This document shows positions 40,623-49,995 of a stretch of DNA of 54,427 nt, piece by piece. Under the pieces are notes generated by a model that saw only the letters and a list, made by a program, of their open reading frames with translations, had not been told where the DNA came from and did not search any database. This DNA comes from Prochlorococcus sp. AG-347-K15. GTDB lineage: Bacteria; Cyanobacteriota; Cyanobacteriia; PCC-6307; Cyanobiaceae. Position 1 is the stretch's first letter; every line of letters begins with the position of its first letter. The stretch covers positions 1 through 54,427 of the forward strand of contig QCCC01000006.1 of NCBI GenBank assembly GCA_003281415.1, written 5' to 3'. The position numbers and the translations under genes are program-made.

Positions 40623-40634
40623 CTTGCTTTTCAT

Positions 40635-42002
40635 ATGTATCCCTTATTGGCTGAATTAAGTGCACATGATTTAGAAGTTGCTGAAACTTTGATAGGAGTT
40701 ATAAGGTTTCTATTGATCTTTTTAGCAGCAAGAGCATTAGCAGAAGTATTAGTAAGACTAAGTTTGCCAACGATTGTTGGTGAGCTTCTCGCAGGGGTTG
40801 TAATAGGAGCATCAGGGTTTCACTTGTTAATACCGCCCTCAGCTGGAACTGAACTAAATGAAGGACTTGTAAATGTTATTAGTTCATTAGCTTCAATTCC
40901 CCCGGAAGCAGTACCTGATGTATATTTCGAAAGTTTCCCGTCCCTCCAAGCAGTAGCGACACTTGGTTTATATGCACTTTTATTTTTGACAGGATTAGAA
41001 AGTGAGCTGGAGGAATTAGTAGCTGTTGGTGCTCAGGCTTTTACAGTTGCTATGGCTGGGGTTATTTTACCGTTCGCTTTTGGAACTCTTGGATTAATGT
41101 TTATTTTCCAAGTAGATTTAATTCCAGCAGTTTTTGCTGGAGCATCTATGACAGCAACGAGTATAGGAATTACTGCAAGTGTTTTTGGTGAATTAGGATA
41201 TTTGAAAACAAGAGAAGGTCAAATTGTAATTGGTGCAGCAGTTCTAGACGATATTTTGGGTATTGTTATTCTCGCAGTTGTTGTAGCTCTCGCAGCGGGA
41301 GGTTCTTTAGAAATTGCTCCTATCGTAAAATTAGTTGCAGCAGCTGTAGTATTTGTAATTGCCGCCATAGCATTAAGTAGAACAGCAGCACCAGGTTTTG
41401 ATTGGCTATTAGATAGATTAAAAGCACCTGGAGCAGTTGTAGTAGCTTCTTTTGTGATACTTGTATTGTGTTGTTTCGTTGCAACAGCTATTGGATTAGA
41501 AGCCGCTTTGGGCGCTTTTGCTGCTGGATTAATTCTTAGTAGTTCTAAAAATAATCATGCGATTCAACAATCTGTTTTGCCTTTAGTATCTTTATTTGCA
41601 ACTATTTTCTTCGTTTTGGTAGGAGCTGGAATGGATTTATCTGTTATAAATCCACTTGATCCAACAAGTAGATCGGCTCTTGTAGTGGCAGGATTTTTAT
41701 TAGTTGTTGCAATTATTGGAAAGATTGCAGCCGGATGGGTATTTTCAAGTGATAAACCTACTAATAGATTAGTTGTAGGATTGGGTATGATGCCTAGAGG
41801 AGAGGTTGGTTTAATTTTCCTTGGGTTAGGAACAAGTGCTAAGTTGTTAACTCCTTCTCTTGAAGCGGCTATTTTATTAATGGTTATTGGAACAACATTT
41901 CTTGCACCCGTTCTCTTACGAATTGTTCTGAAAGATAAGCCCCCTAATGGTGGTAATAAAATTTCAGATGATGTTGCAGCTGATCCTGTTGGTCTTCTTT
42001 AA
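40635..42002 (+). CDS. CPA2-type Na+/H+ antiporter (NapA-like)
   Basis: 455-residue membrane protein with about 12-13 helices and a short hydrophilic tail. Family marks: LSLPTIVGELLAGVVIGASG (about 44-63) and LFLTGLESELEELV, the ion-site AspAsp in AAVLDDILGIVIL (about 202-214), the half-helix PRGEVGLIFLGLG near 390. Exchanges protons for Na+ or K+ to hold pH and salt balance at high salinity. The upstream hairpin at 40593-40622 suggests leader control. Divergent from glgP. Confidence 0.9.
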   Translation: MYPLLAELSAHDLEVAETLIGVIRFLLIFLAARALAEVLVRLSLPTIVGELLAGVVIGASGFHLLIPPSAGTELNEGLVNVISSLASIPPEAVPDVYFESFPSLQAVATLGLYALLFLTGLESELEELVAVGAQAFTVAMAGVILPFAFGTLGLMFIFQVDLIPAVFAGASMTATSIGITASVFGELGYLKTREGQIVIGAAVLDDILGIVILAVVVALAAGGSLEIAPIVKLVAAAVVFVIAAIALSRTAAPGFDWLLDRLKAPGAVVVASFVILVLCCFVATAIGLEAALGAFAAGLILSSSKNNHAIQQSVLPLVSLFATIFFVLVGAGMDLSVINPLDPTSRSALVVAGFLLVVAIIGKIAAGWVFSSDKPTNRLVVGLGMMPRGEVGLIFLGLGTSAKLLTPSLEAAILLMVIGTTFLAPVLLRIVLKDKPPNGGNKISDDVAADPVGLL

Positions 42003-42046
42003 GAAATAAGTTTATTAGAATCATTGGACATAGGTTCTTTTAATAA

Positions 42047-42946
42047 ATGGAAAAATCAGTTCTTATAGATAGTGATGTTAATTATGATTGGAATTTTTTA
42101 AATTACCCAATACATACTGTCTCGGCGAAGCCTAAGGAAATATCAAAAGAATTTGCGATTTTACTAATACATGGTTTCGGTGCTTCTACAGATCATTGGA
42201 GATTTAATATCCCTATTTTGAGTAATAAATACGAAGTTCATGCTATTGATCTACTTGGTTTTGGGAAAAGCCCTAAGCCTCAAGATGTTGAATACTCAGG
42301 ATCTTTATGGAAAGACCAGGTTGTAGCTTACGTAAAAGAAAAAATAGGAAAACCTACAATTGTTGTTGGCAATTCATTGGGTGGTTATGCAGCATTAGCA
42401 GCCGGTTCAGAATTAAATGAACTTAATGCAGGAGTGATACTACTAAATGCTGCCGGATACTTTAGTGAAGAAAAAACCATCAAGAAGAGTATGTTGCAAA
42501 CTTCTATTGAAACAGTTGCTGGTATATTTTTGAAAAATGTTGTTCTTCAACGATTGATTTTTGAGAATATGAGAAATCCAAAAAATATTAAAAAAACTTT
42601 GAATCAAGTTTATGTTGATAAAAAAAATGTTGATGATTTTTTAGTTGAGTCAATAAGGAAGCCTTCTCTAGATTTCGGAGCTTTTAATGTTTTTAGAAGT
42701 GTATTTAACCCATCAGGTCCTCAGGGATTGCCGTTGGATAAGCTATTTGAAAAACTAAATGCACCATTATTACTTCTCTGGGGAGGGAAAGATCCATGGA
42801 TGAATACTCCAAAAAAAAGAAATCTATATAAAAAATTTACACCAAAGAATACAAAAGAAATTATTCTTGATGCAGGACATTGTCCTCATGATGAGATACC
42901 TGAATTAGTTAATCAGCATATTTTGGATTGGGTTGATTCTCTTTAA
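42047..42946 (+). CDS. Alpha/beta hydrolase, paralogue 2
   Basis: 299 residues. Motifs: LLIHGFGASTDHWRFNIP, IDLLGFGKSPKP, nucleophile elbow VVGNSLGGYAA, LLLWGGKDPWMNTP with the acid, and His in DAGHCPHDEIPE. Nearly identical motif set to the hydrolase at 13567-14481. Substrate unknown; plant and cyanobacterial relatives include chlorophyll dephytylating enzymes. Followed 9 bases later by the epimerase-like gene, so a shared transcript is likely. Confidence 0.88.
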   Translation: MEKSVLIDSDVNYDWNFLNYPIHTVSAKPKEISKEFAILLIHGFGASTDHWRFNIPILSNKYEVHAIDLLGFGKSPKPQDVEYSGSLWKDQVVAYVKEKIGKPTIVVGNSLGGYAALAAGSELNELNAGVILLNAAGYFSEEKTIKKSMLQTSIETVAGIFLKNVVLQRLIFENMRNPKNIKKTLNQVYVDKKNVDDFLVESIRKPSLDFGAFNVFRSVFNPSGPQGLPLDKLFEKLNAPLLLLWGGKDPWMNTPKKRNLYKKFTPKNTKEIILDAGHCPHDEIPELVNQHILDWVDSL

Positions 42947-42955
42947 GTAATAATA

Positions 42956-43810
42956 GTGAAACTTGAATCATCTAATAAGGACCAAGGAATTTTTGTCTTT
43001 CAATTAGATAAAAATAATTACATAAAATTTTGTCCTGAAAGAGGAGGCGTTATTACAAATTGGGTTTCGGATGGTAATGAAATACTTTATTTTGATGAAA
43101 CAAGATTTATGGACAAAACAAAAAGTATTAGGGGAGGTATTCCAATCTTGTTTCCAATTTGTGGAAATCTCAATACCTCTAGTTCAGTTTTTGGAGATGG
43201 TTATTTGCAATTACCACAACATGGTTTCGCTAGGGATTCGCAATGGCAATTCTCCTTCAATGAAAATGAAAAATTTTTATGCTTATTCCTAAATGCATCT
43301 AAAAAAACCAAAAAATATTATCCTTTCGATTTTGAGCTAAAAATAGAAGTTACCTTAAAAATCAACTCTTTAGAATTTGAAATTACAATCCATAACAAAA
43401 CAGACTTTGCTATGCCTGTAAATTTTGGTTTGCATCCTTATTTTAATATTTCAGATTTCAAAAATTTAGAGTTTGTTGATAATCCACTTAATTGTCAGGA
43501 TCAAGAAAGAAATACTATAAGTAATACTTTGAATGAATTAAACAAAATTAATTTAGGAGTCGATCTACTTATGTATACTTCTGGTAAAAGCTCTTTTCGA
43601 GATACAATTTTTAAAAGAGAGGTAACTTTAAATCATCCATATCCTTTTGATTTAGGCATTATTTGGAGTGATCCTCCAAGAAGAATGATATGTCTCGAAC
43701 CTTGGACTAGTCCCCGAAATTCTTTTGTTGATGGATGTAGAAATATTATGATTCCTTCAAATGATAGTAAAAGGTTAAATGCCTCAATACAAATAAAATC
43801 TCTTAAGTAA
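42956..43810 (+). CDS. Aldose 1-epimerase / glucose-6-phosphate 1-epimerase-like protein
   Basis: 284 residues, beta-sandwich mutarotase family. Visible: GGVITNWVSDGNEILYFDE, IRGGIPILFPICGNL with the conserved Arg, PQHGFARDSQW with a conserved His, NFGLHPYFNI with the second conserved His, and EPWTSPRNSF near the end with the catalytic Glu region. Interconverts alpha and beta forms of a sugar or sugar phosphate; substrate not determinable. GTG start. Between the hydrolase and the DUF1537 kinase, 13 bases from the latter. Confidence 0.87.
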   Translation: MKLESSNKDQGIFVFQLDKNNYIKFCPERGGVITNWVSDGNEILYFDETRFMDKTKSIRGGIPILFPICGNLNTSSSVFGDGYLQLPQHGFARDSQWQFSFNENEKFLCLFLNASKKTKKYYPFDFELKIEVTLKINSLEFEITIHNKTDFAMPVNFGLHPYFNISDFKNLEFVDNPLNCQDQERNTISNTLNELNKINLGVDLLMYTSGKSSFRDTIFKREVTLNHPYPFDLGIIWSDPPRRMICLEPWTSPRNSFVDGCRNIMIPSNDSKRLNASIQIKSLK

Positions 43811-43823
43811 TTTTGCAATATTT

Positions 43824-45173
43824 ATGAAATTTGTCGTTATAGATGATGATCCCACAGGCTCTCAAACTGTTTACGATTGCTTATTACTGCTTAAGTGGGA
43901 CTGCGCAACTTTAGCCAAAGGTTTTGAATCTAAATCAAATTTATTTTTTATTTTGGCTAATACAAGGTCACTATCGGAAAATGATGCGAAATTAACAATA
44001 GAGGAAATTTGCAAAAATATTAAGACTGTAATCTCTTCTCATGATTGTGATGAAGAAATTATTTTTATAAGTAGAGGAGACTCTACTCTTAGAGGACATA
44101 ACTTTTTAGAGCCAATTACTCTAAATAGTTGCTTAGGTCCTTTTGACGCTACTTTTCATATTCCAGCTTTCATAGAGGGTAAAAGATTAACAATTAATGG
44201 ATCTCATTTTGTTGATAAAACTCCTATTAGTCAAACAATTTTTGCAACAGATAAAATTTTTGGATATGAGACAAGTAATGTCAAAAATATTTTATTTCAG
44301 CAGAGTAAATCGCAAATAAATTACGAAGATATTCAAAATCTTTTATTGTCAGATATCGATATTTTAAATGAAGAAGAAAATAATATTGTTTTTAAAACAC
44401 TAAATAACTTGAAGAATAATAAACATGTAGTTGTAGATGTAGAAAATTATTCTCAACTAAAAAAATTTTCTTCAGTAATTAAAAAATTAATTAAACAAAA
44501 AAAATTCCTTTTTCGAACTGCAGCAAGTTTTATAAGTTCAATTTCTGAGAAAAAAAGTGTCTCTCAGAGTGAAATATTTTTCTCTAATTTAAGAATAAGA
44601 AATAAAGAAAAGAGCTTTCTTCCAGGACTGATAATTATTGGATCTTATGTAGAACTTTCAACAATGCAATTGAATAATTTATTAGAGATAAGTAATTGTA
44701 ATCCAGTTGAATTAGATGTTCTTGAATTCTTTAAAATTACTTCAAAAGATAATAATCAGAAGCTAAGAAATTTGTTTAAAAATAAATTTTTAAAAGAAAT
44801 TAGATTTTCTTTTAAGAAAGGAAAAACTCCTGTTTTGTTTACTTCAAGAAAATTTATGTCTTTAGATTCTTCTGAACTATTTAATTTTTACAATTTACTT
44901 GCTTGTTTTATTGCTGAATTAGTCGCAGATTTGAAGTATGAAATAGGATATTTGATTTCAAAAGGTGGAATAACAACAAATTTGATTCTTAGCAAAGGAC
45001 TTAATGCAGATTATGTTTATCTTGAAGGACAGATTTTAACTGGCATTTCAGTGGTGACTTACAACCTAAAAAATGGCGAAAAACTTCCCATTGTTACTCA
45101 TCCTGGAAACATTGGCACTAAAGATTCACTGGTTAATATTTGGAAAGTTTTTGAAAATAAAAATAATTTTTAA
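43824..45173 (+). CDS. DUF1537-family (four-carbon acid sugar kinase-like) protein
   Basis: 449 residues. The N-terminal motif VVIDDDPTGSQTVYDC (4-19) is characteristic of DUF1537/OtnK-like kinases, with a C-terminal domain containing ISKGGITTNLILSKGLNADYVY and THPGNIGTKDSL (about 419-430). Bacterial homologues phosphorylate four-carbon acid sugars from catabolism, but a Prochlorococcus role is unknown. Follows the epimerase-like gene with 13 bases; convergent with icd (2 bases). Confidence 0.83.
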   Translation: MKFVVIDDDPTGSQTVYDCLLLLKWDCATLAKGFESKSNLFFILANTRSLSENDAKLTIEEICKNIKTVISSHDCDEEIIFISRGDSTLRGHNFLEPITLNSCLGPFDATFHIPAFIEGKRLTINGSHFVDKTPISQTIFATDKIFGYETSNVKNILFQQSKSQINYEDIQNLLLSDIDILNEEENNIVFKTLNNLKNNKHVVVDVENYSQLKKFSSVIKKLIKQKKFLFRTAASFISSISEKKSVSQSEIFFSNLRIRNKEKSFLPGLIIIGSYVELSTMQLNNLLEISNCNPVELDVLEFFKITSKDNNQKLRNLFKNKFLKEIRFSFKKGKTPVLFTSRKFMSLDSSELFNFYNLLACFIAELVADLKYEIGYLISKGGITTNLILSKGLNADYVYLEGQILTGISVVTYNLKNGEKLPIVTHPGNIGTKDSLVNIWKVFENKNNF

Positions 45174-45175
45174 AA

Positions 45176-46600
45176 TTAGAAATTTGAAATAATTTCTTCG
45201 GCAAAACTGCTGCAGGATAAGGGTTCTACTTTTGGTTCCATTAAGCGTGCTAGATCATAGGTGACTTTTTTTTGCTCTATTGCCTTACTTAAACCATTAG
45301 TAATTAAGTTAGCTGCCTCATCCCAACCAAAATATTCAAGCATCATTACACCACTAAGAATTACTGAGCCTGGATTAATCTTATTTAAGCCTGCATGTTT
45401 TGGCGCAGTACCGTGCGTAGCTTCGAAAATTGCTGCATTATCTCCAATATTTGCACCAGGAGCCATACCTAGGCCACCAACAATTGCTGCAGCTGCATCA
45501 GAAACATAGTCTCCATTGAGATTTAAGGTTGCAAGAATTGAATATTCTTGAGGTCTAGTTTGAATTTGTTGAAATATACTGTCAGCTATTCGATCATCAA
45601 CAAGAATAAGTTCTCTCCATTTCCCATCTCCGTGAGAATTTGATATTGATGCAATAACTTCTTTAATTTCTTCGCAAATGAATGCTTTTTTGTTATTTGT
45701 AAGCTTGTCAAAACCTGGCTCAATTTTTCGAGCATTATTTTCAATTGTAATTTCTGGATTTTTCTGAATATTATCTAAAATCCAGCTTTCTCTTTCTGTA
45801 ATGCAATCTTCTCTAAATTCATTTACTGCTAATTCATATCCCCAATCTCTAAATGCACCTTCTGTATATTTCATAATATTCCCTTTATGTACAAGAGTCA
45901 CATGCCTTTTATTTCCTGATAATCTTTTGGCATGTTCAATAGCTTTTCTAATATGCCTTTGGCTACCAATTTTACTCACAGGTTTTATTCCAATACCTGA
46001 TCCGTCTGGTATAGATCTATTTTTTAAATTTTTACTTTTTGGTATGACAACGTTATTTAAATGATTAATTAATTCAAGACAATTATTATCCTCTGCTTCC
46101 CATTCAATTCCCATGTATATATCCTCAGTATTTTCTCTATAAACAATAACATCTAAATTTTGGGGATTTTTGTGAGGGCTTGGAGTTCCTGAATAATATT
46201 TGCATGGTCTAACACAGCTATATAAATCAAATATTTGCCTTAGTGCAACATTAAGAGATCTAATACCTCCACCGATGGGAGTCGTTAAAGGACCTTTGAT
46301 GGCTACACCGAAGTGTCTTATCGCTTCAATAGTATCTTGAGGGAGGTAGTTATATGTTCCATAAAGTTCACAAGCTTCATCGCCTGCATAGACTTTAAAC
46401 CAATTAATTTTTCTTTCATCTCCATAGCTTTTTTTAATAGCTGAATCAAGAACGATTTGAGTTGCAGGCCAAATATCAACTCCAGTACCATCACCCCTAA
46501 TAAAAGGGACAATTGGATTATTAGGGACATTAGGTTTGCCTTGATTAAAAGTAATTATCTCGCCTTCATTAGGTAAAGTTAATTTTTCAAATTTTGGCAT
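45176..46600 (-). CDS. icd: NADP-dependent isocitrate dehydrogenase
   Basis: Oxidises isocitrate to 2-oxoglutarate, the carbon skeleton for ammonium assimilation and the signal read by NtcA and PII. 474 residues, the normal cyanobacterial length. Motifs: IRGDGTGVDIWPA, substrate Ser/Arg segment GGGIRSLNVALRQ, VYRENTEDIYMGIEW, KYTEGAFRDWGYE, and the cofactor loop ATHGTAPKHAG. Convergent with the DUF1537 gene. Confidence 0.97.
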   Translation of the reverse strand: MPKFEKLTLPNEGEIITFNQGKPNVPNNPIVPFIRGDGTGVDIWPATQIVLDSAIKKSYGDERKINWFKVYAGDEACELYGTYNYLPQDTIEAIRHFGVAIKGPLTTPIGGGIRSLNVALRQIFDLYSCVRPCKYYSGTPSPHKNPQNLDVIVYRENTEDIYMGIEWEAEDNNCLELINHLNNVVIPKSKNLKNRSIPDGSGIGIKPVSKIGSQRHIRKAIEHAKRLSGNKRHVTLVHKGNIMKYTEGAFRDWGYELAVNEFREDCITERESWILDNIQKNPEITIENNARKIEPGFDKLTNNKKAFICEEIKEVIASISNSHGDGKWRELILVDDRIADSIFQQIQTRPQEYSILATLNLNGDYVSDAAAAIVGGLGMAPGANIGDNAAIFEATHGTAPKHAGLNKINPGSVILSGVMMLEYFGWDEAANLITNGLSKAIEQKKVTYDLARLMEPKVEPLSCSSFAEEIISNF

Positions 46601-46779
46601 AGCATTGAAATAATAAAAGATAACTCATTAAAGTTGCTCGTATTGTAATTTGCGAAGAGTTATTTTCTTTAAAAGCTAGAAATTTATTATTCAAATGTGA
46701 ATAGAGAATAGTTTATTGATCAGCATTTCAACATCTTTGTTAAAAGAAAAAGTAGTTAATAAGCAAGTTAAAGCAATTT

Positions 46780-47241
46780 ATGTCATTTTCAAAAAAATAC
46801 TCAGCTCTTATGAATGCGAGTTCTAATGTAAGTAATGTTGAAATAGCTAATAAAATTGCCTCCACTGCAGCTTTGTTTCGGAAATATTTTCCAGATGCAA
46901 GCGTAAACTTTAGTCCCTGGGGCAATTCAAATAACGAATCTATGCAAGATACCATTGATTTTGCGTTTCATTTCCCTGGTTGGAGTCCTCTTATTGAATG
47001 TAGAGCTATACTCTTACAATTAAGAATTGAAAATGATAATAATGGCAGAGTTCCGAAATTGTTGGGAATAATAATGCGAGGTATGATTGTTCCCTCCGAG
47101 AGATGGAGAGTGGCTACCATCGGTGATTGGGAAATGACTGGTACTCATCTACCGCAAAAGGAACAAAAAGATAATCTTTTTTTGGTTTGTAAAGAACTTT
47201 ATAAGCTATTCTCTACAACATCCGCTGGTAACAAAAATTAG
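46780..47241 (+). CDS. Unknown protein upstream of the bilin operon
   Basis: 153 residues, family not recognised; composition looks like a conserved cyanobacterial protein. Aromatic and charged stretches SPWGNSNNES, DFAFHFPGWSPLIECR, and MIVPSERWRVATIGDWEMTG suggest a globular domain with several exposed Trp. No membrane helix or signal. It ends 57 bases before ho1 on the same strand, so it may share transcription with bilin genes, but no mechanistic link is visible. Confidence 0.75.
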   Translation: MSFSKKYSALMNASSNVSNVEIANKIASTAALFRKYFPDASVNFSPWGNSNNESMQDTIDFAFHFPGWSPLIECRAILLQLRIENDNNGRVPKLLGIIMRGMIVPSERWRVATIGDWEMTGTHLPQKEQKDNLFLVCKELYKLFSTTSAGNKN

Positions 47242-47298
47242 CTGTTTTATGTATTTTCCTAGTAGATTAAATACACTTACAAAAATAATTCAAAATAT

Positions 47299-48009
47299 AT
47301 GGCAGTTGCTCTTGCAGGACAATTAAGAGAAGGGACAAAAAAATCCCATACTATGGCAGAAAATACTGGCTTTGTGGCTTGTTTTTTAAAAGGAGTTGTT
47401 GAAAAAAAATCTTATAGAAAATTAATTAGTGATTTATATTTTGTTTATGAAGCTATGGAAGAAGAAATTGAGAGACTGGTCAATGAGGAACATCCCGTAA
47501 TAAAACCTATAGGTTTTAAATCATTATTCAGGAAAGAAACTCTTGTAAATGATCTTAAATTTTATTTTGGTGAAAACTGGAAGAATGAAATTAATATTTC
47601 TCACTCAGCAAAAGAATATGTTGCAAGAATCCGAGAGGTCGCAAAAAATTCACCAGAACTTTTAGTTGGTCACCACTACACTCGCTATATAGGAGATTTA
47701 TCTGGGGGGCAAATCTTGAAAAGGATCGCTAAAAAAGCATTAAATTTGCGGGGAAATGATGGTTTAAATTTTTATGAGTTTGAATTAATTGCCGATGAAA
47801 AGAAATTTAAGGAAAAATATTCCCTTACTTTGAATCAACTTCCAATAAATCAAAAGACTGCTGATCAAATTATTGATGAAGCTAATAAAGCTTTTACTTA
47901 CAATATGAAAATGTTTAAGGAGCTTGAAGGTAACTTGATTGCTGTTTTAGGCAAGATTGTATTTAATTACATTACAAAAAAAGTTAGGAAAGGAAGTACC
48001 GAGTCCTAA
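47299..48009 (+). CDS. ho1: Heme oxygenase
   Basis: Ferredoxin-dependent opening of heme to biliverdin IX-alpha, the first step to all bilins. 236 residues, typical. Proximal His in [20 protein letters not shown] (about 13-32) and the distal helix motif [16 protein letters not shown] near 124-139 are intact. First of the three-gene unit ho1-pebA-pebB; 5 bases to pebA. Confidence 0.97.
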   Translation: MAVALAGQLREGTKKSHTMAENTGFVACFLKGVVEKKSYRKLISDLYFVYEAMEEEIERLVNEEHPVIKPIGFKSLFRKETLVNDLKFYFGENWKNEINISHSAKEYVARIREVAKNSPELLVGHHYTRYIGDLSGGQILKRIAKKALNLRGNDGLNFYEFELIADEKKFKEKYSLTLNQLPINQKTADQIIDEANKAFTYNMKMFKELEGNLIAVLGKIVFNYITKKVRKGSTES

Positions 48010-48014
48010 TATTT

Positions 48015-48725
48015 ATGTTTGATTCATTAGTTGATTTCCTCAAAACCAATATTGATGAATTAAATGGAAATGAAGTACAAATATCTAGTGAATTCAAAGA
48101 ACATCATAATGAAGACTCAAAATATATTATTAACAATTGGCTATTTTCATCTCCTGAATATAGAAAGTGGCGAATAACAAGATTAGATGGTGGCGAAAAA
48201 CTGCAAGTGTTTAATACGGTCGCATATCCTAATTTTGATTGTGAAATGCCTATTTTAGGAGCTGATATTTTATGGTTTGGAACTTCTCAAAAGTTATTAG
48301 CAATACTTGATTATCAACCTTTAATTCAAGAAAGTAAGTATCTTGAAAAATATTGTTCAAGTTTAGGTATTATTAAGAAAAAATATTCTGCATTTGATAA
48401 TAATAAAATGAAGAATATATATGATTCAAAAAAGTATTTTTCCCCATGGGTGATTATATGTAGAGGAAATAAATTAAATCTTGATAGAGATTTAAATAAT
48501 ATATTCCATACATTTGTAAATAATTATTTGAACATTTATAAATCGAATCCTGTTAATCAATTTTTAAATGCAGAAGAAATAAAGATTAATCAAATTAAAT
48601 ATGATAAGTACAGTTTTGAAAAAGACCCTGCAGATAAATTGTTTAAATCTTTTTTTGGAGAAAAATGGACAAAAAAATTTGTCAATAAATTTCTATTTAC
48701 ATTAAATAAAGAGATTATTCATTGA
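48015..48725 (+). CDS. pebA: 15,16-dihydrobiliverdin:ferredoxin oxidoreductase
   Basis: First two-electron step from biliverdin to phycoerythrobilin. 236 residues of the ferredoxin-dependent bilin reductase family. [20 protein letters not shown] (about 52-71), the core [18 protein letters not shown] with acidic substrate residues, [11 protein letters not shown], and [12 protein letters not shown] near the C-terminus. Together with the adjacent pebB the assignment to PebA is strong; PcyA would stand alone. TGA stop is immediately followed by the pebB ATG. Confidence 0.92.
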   Translation: MFDSLVDFLKTNIDELNGNEVQISSEFKEHHNEDSKYIINNWLFSSPEYRKWRITRLDGGEKLQVFNTVAYPNFDCEMPILGADILWFGTSQKLLAILDYQPLIQESKYLEKYCSSLGIIKKKYSAFDNNKMKNIYDSKKYFSPWVIICRGNKLNLDRDLNNIFHTFVNNYLNIYKSNPVNQFLNAEEIKINQIKYDKYSFEKDPADKLFKSFFGEKWTKKFVNKFLFTLNKEIIH

Positions 48726-49487
48726 ATGTTAATACAAGATACTATTTTTTACAGGCCAGATTGGATGTGGCATAATTTTTTAAAATATTTAACAAATAAT
48801 TTATGTAAATATAACTGTTTAGAAAAAGCAATTCCCTTGGAATATTCTTATAAAGATTCAACTTATGGTTCAAAAAAATCAAAAAAAAATGTGAATCTAT
48901 CTACTTGGGGTGTAACGCATAAAAAAAGAATTCAATTCGCAAGAGCAGTTTGCATAAATAGTCCAAATTATTCTGTTTTAAATTTTTTAATTATTCCTAA
49001 TACTATTTATAACGTCCCATTTTTTGGAGTAGATTTTGTTTCTCTACCTAATAGTTATTTATTAGTGTTAGATTTTCAGCCTTCATTAAAAATTCAGAAT
49101 CAATACAATAGTGAGTTATTAGAAAAACTTATAAAACTCAAAAATCATTGTCATTTATCACTCCCACTAGCTGAAAAAATGTCTCCAGATGTAGCTAGAT
49201 TTTTTTCTCCAGGAGCAATCTGGTCAAAATTACCAAAAGAAGAAAGAAGTTATTCTTTAATTGCTAATCAGCTTTATAACTCATTTAAGGAATATCTTGA
49301 TTTGTATTTGGAAATTCTTTTCGAAAGCAAAGAAGCCGACATTGAACTGCAAAAAGAATTAATAAACGGTCAAAATAATTATTTGTCTTATAGAAGAGAT
49401 AATGATCCAGCAAGGCCAATGTTGTCGAGTTTGTTTGGTAAAGAATTTACTGAATCTTTAATTAAAGAAGTTTTATTTACTACTTAA
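48726..49487 (+). CDS. pebB: Phycoerythrobilin:ferredoxin oxidoreductase
   Basis: Reduces dihydrobiliverdin to phycoerythrobilin. 253 residues. Bilin-reductase core [25 protein letters not shown] with the family Asp, upstream [23 protein letters not shown], and the C-terminal [15 protein letters not shown] block. Start directly adjoins pebA (zero spacing). PebA and PebB are thought to channel the intermediate. The next gene, a phosphatase, is 32 bases on and probably outside the unit. Confidence 0.92.
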   Translation: MLIQDTIFYRPDWMWHNFLKYLTNNLCKYNCLEKAIPLEYSYKDSTYGSKKSKKNVNLSTWGVTHKKRIQFARAVCINSPNYSVLNFLIIPNTIYNVPFFGVDFVSLPNSYLLVLDFQPSLKIQNQYNSELLEKLIKLKNHCHLSLPLAEKMSPDVARFFSPGAIWSKLPKEERSYSLIANQLYNSFKEYLDLYLEILFESKEADIELQKELINGQNNYLSYRRDNDPARPMLSSLFGKEFTESLIKEVLFTT

Positions 49488-49519
49488 AAGTCTTATAATT
49501 TATTGAAATTTAATATCAT

Positions 49520-49993
49520 ATGAAAAAAATTTCTGTTCTTTTTGTATGTTTGGGAAATATTTGTAGGTCTCCTGCAGCAGAAGCTATTTTTATAAATCTA
49601 CTTGAAAAGAATGGATTATCCGATGGTTTTATTGTAGATTCTGCCGGCACTGGTAGTTGGCATATTGGAAAAAAAGCTGACTCTAGGATGAGATTTGCGG
49701 CAGAAAGAAGAGATATAAATATCTTAAGCAGGGCTCGTCAAATTACTAGCAAAGATTTTGACGAATTTAACTATATTCTTGCGATGGACGATTCAAACTT
49801 TAGAAATATTCAAGATCTTAAAAATAGAACAGCTTCAACTGGTTTTGCATCAATTAAAAAAATACAAGATTTTAGATCAGTTTTTAATGAGCAAGAAGTT
49901 CCTGACCCATATTTTGGAGGTGATGAGGGCTTCGATTATGTCCTTGATATTTTAGAAGACTCTGTAAACGGTTTTTTGGAAAGTATTTCTTGA
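49520..49993 (+). CDS. Low-molecular-weight protein tyrosine phosphatase
   Basis: 157 residues. Active-site P-loop VCLGNICRSPAAEA at 9-22 with Cys and Arg of CxxxxxRS, and the general acid Asp in VPDPYFGG near 133-140. SAGTGSWHIGKKAD follows the family. May act on phosphotyrosine proteins or arsenate/phosphate esters; the substrate is unknown. Convergent with panC-cmk, 2 bases apart; no functional link with the bilin genes is evident. Confidence 0.93.
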   Translation: MKKISVLFVCLGNICRSPAAEAIFINLLEKNGLSDGFIVDSAGTGSWHIGKKADSRMRFAAERRDINILSRARQITSKDFDEFNYILAMDDSNFRNIQDLKNRTASTGFASIKKIQDFRSVFNEQEVPDPYFGGDEGFDYVLDILEDSVNGFLESIS

Positions 49994-49995
49994 AT

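Noticed and set aside
46601-46779. Imperfect inverted repeat between icd and the unknown gene
   Set aside because: Arms match only partly and no T-tract follows; not strong enough to call a terminator or small RNA.
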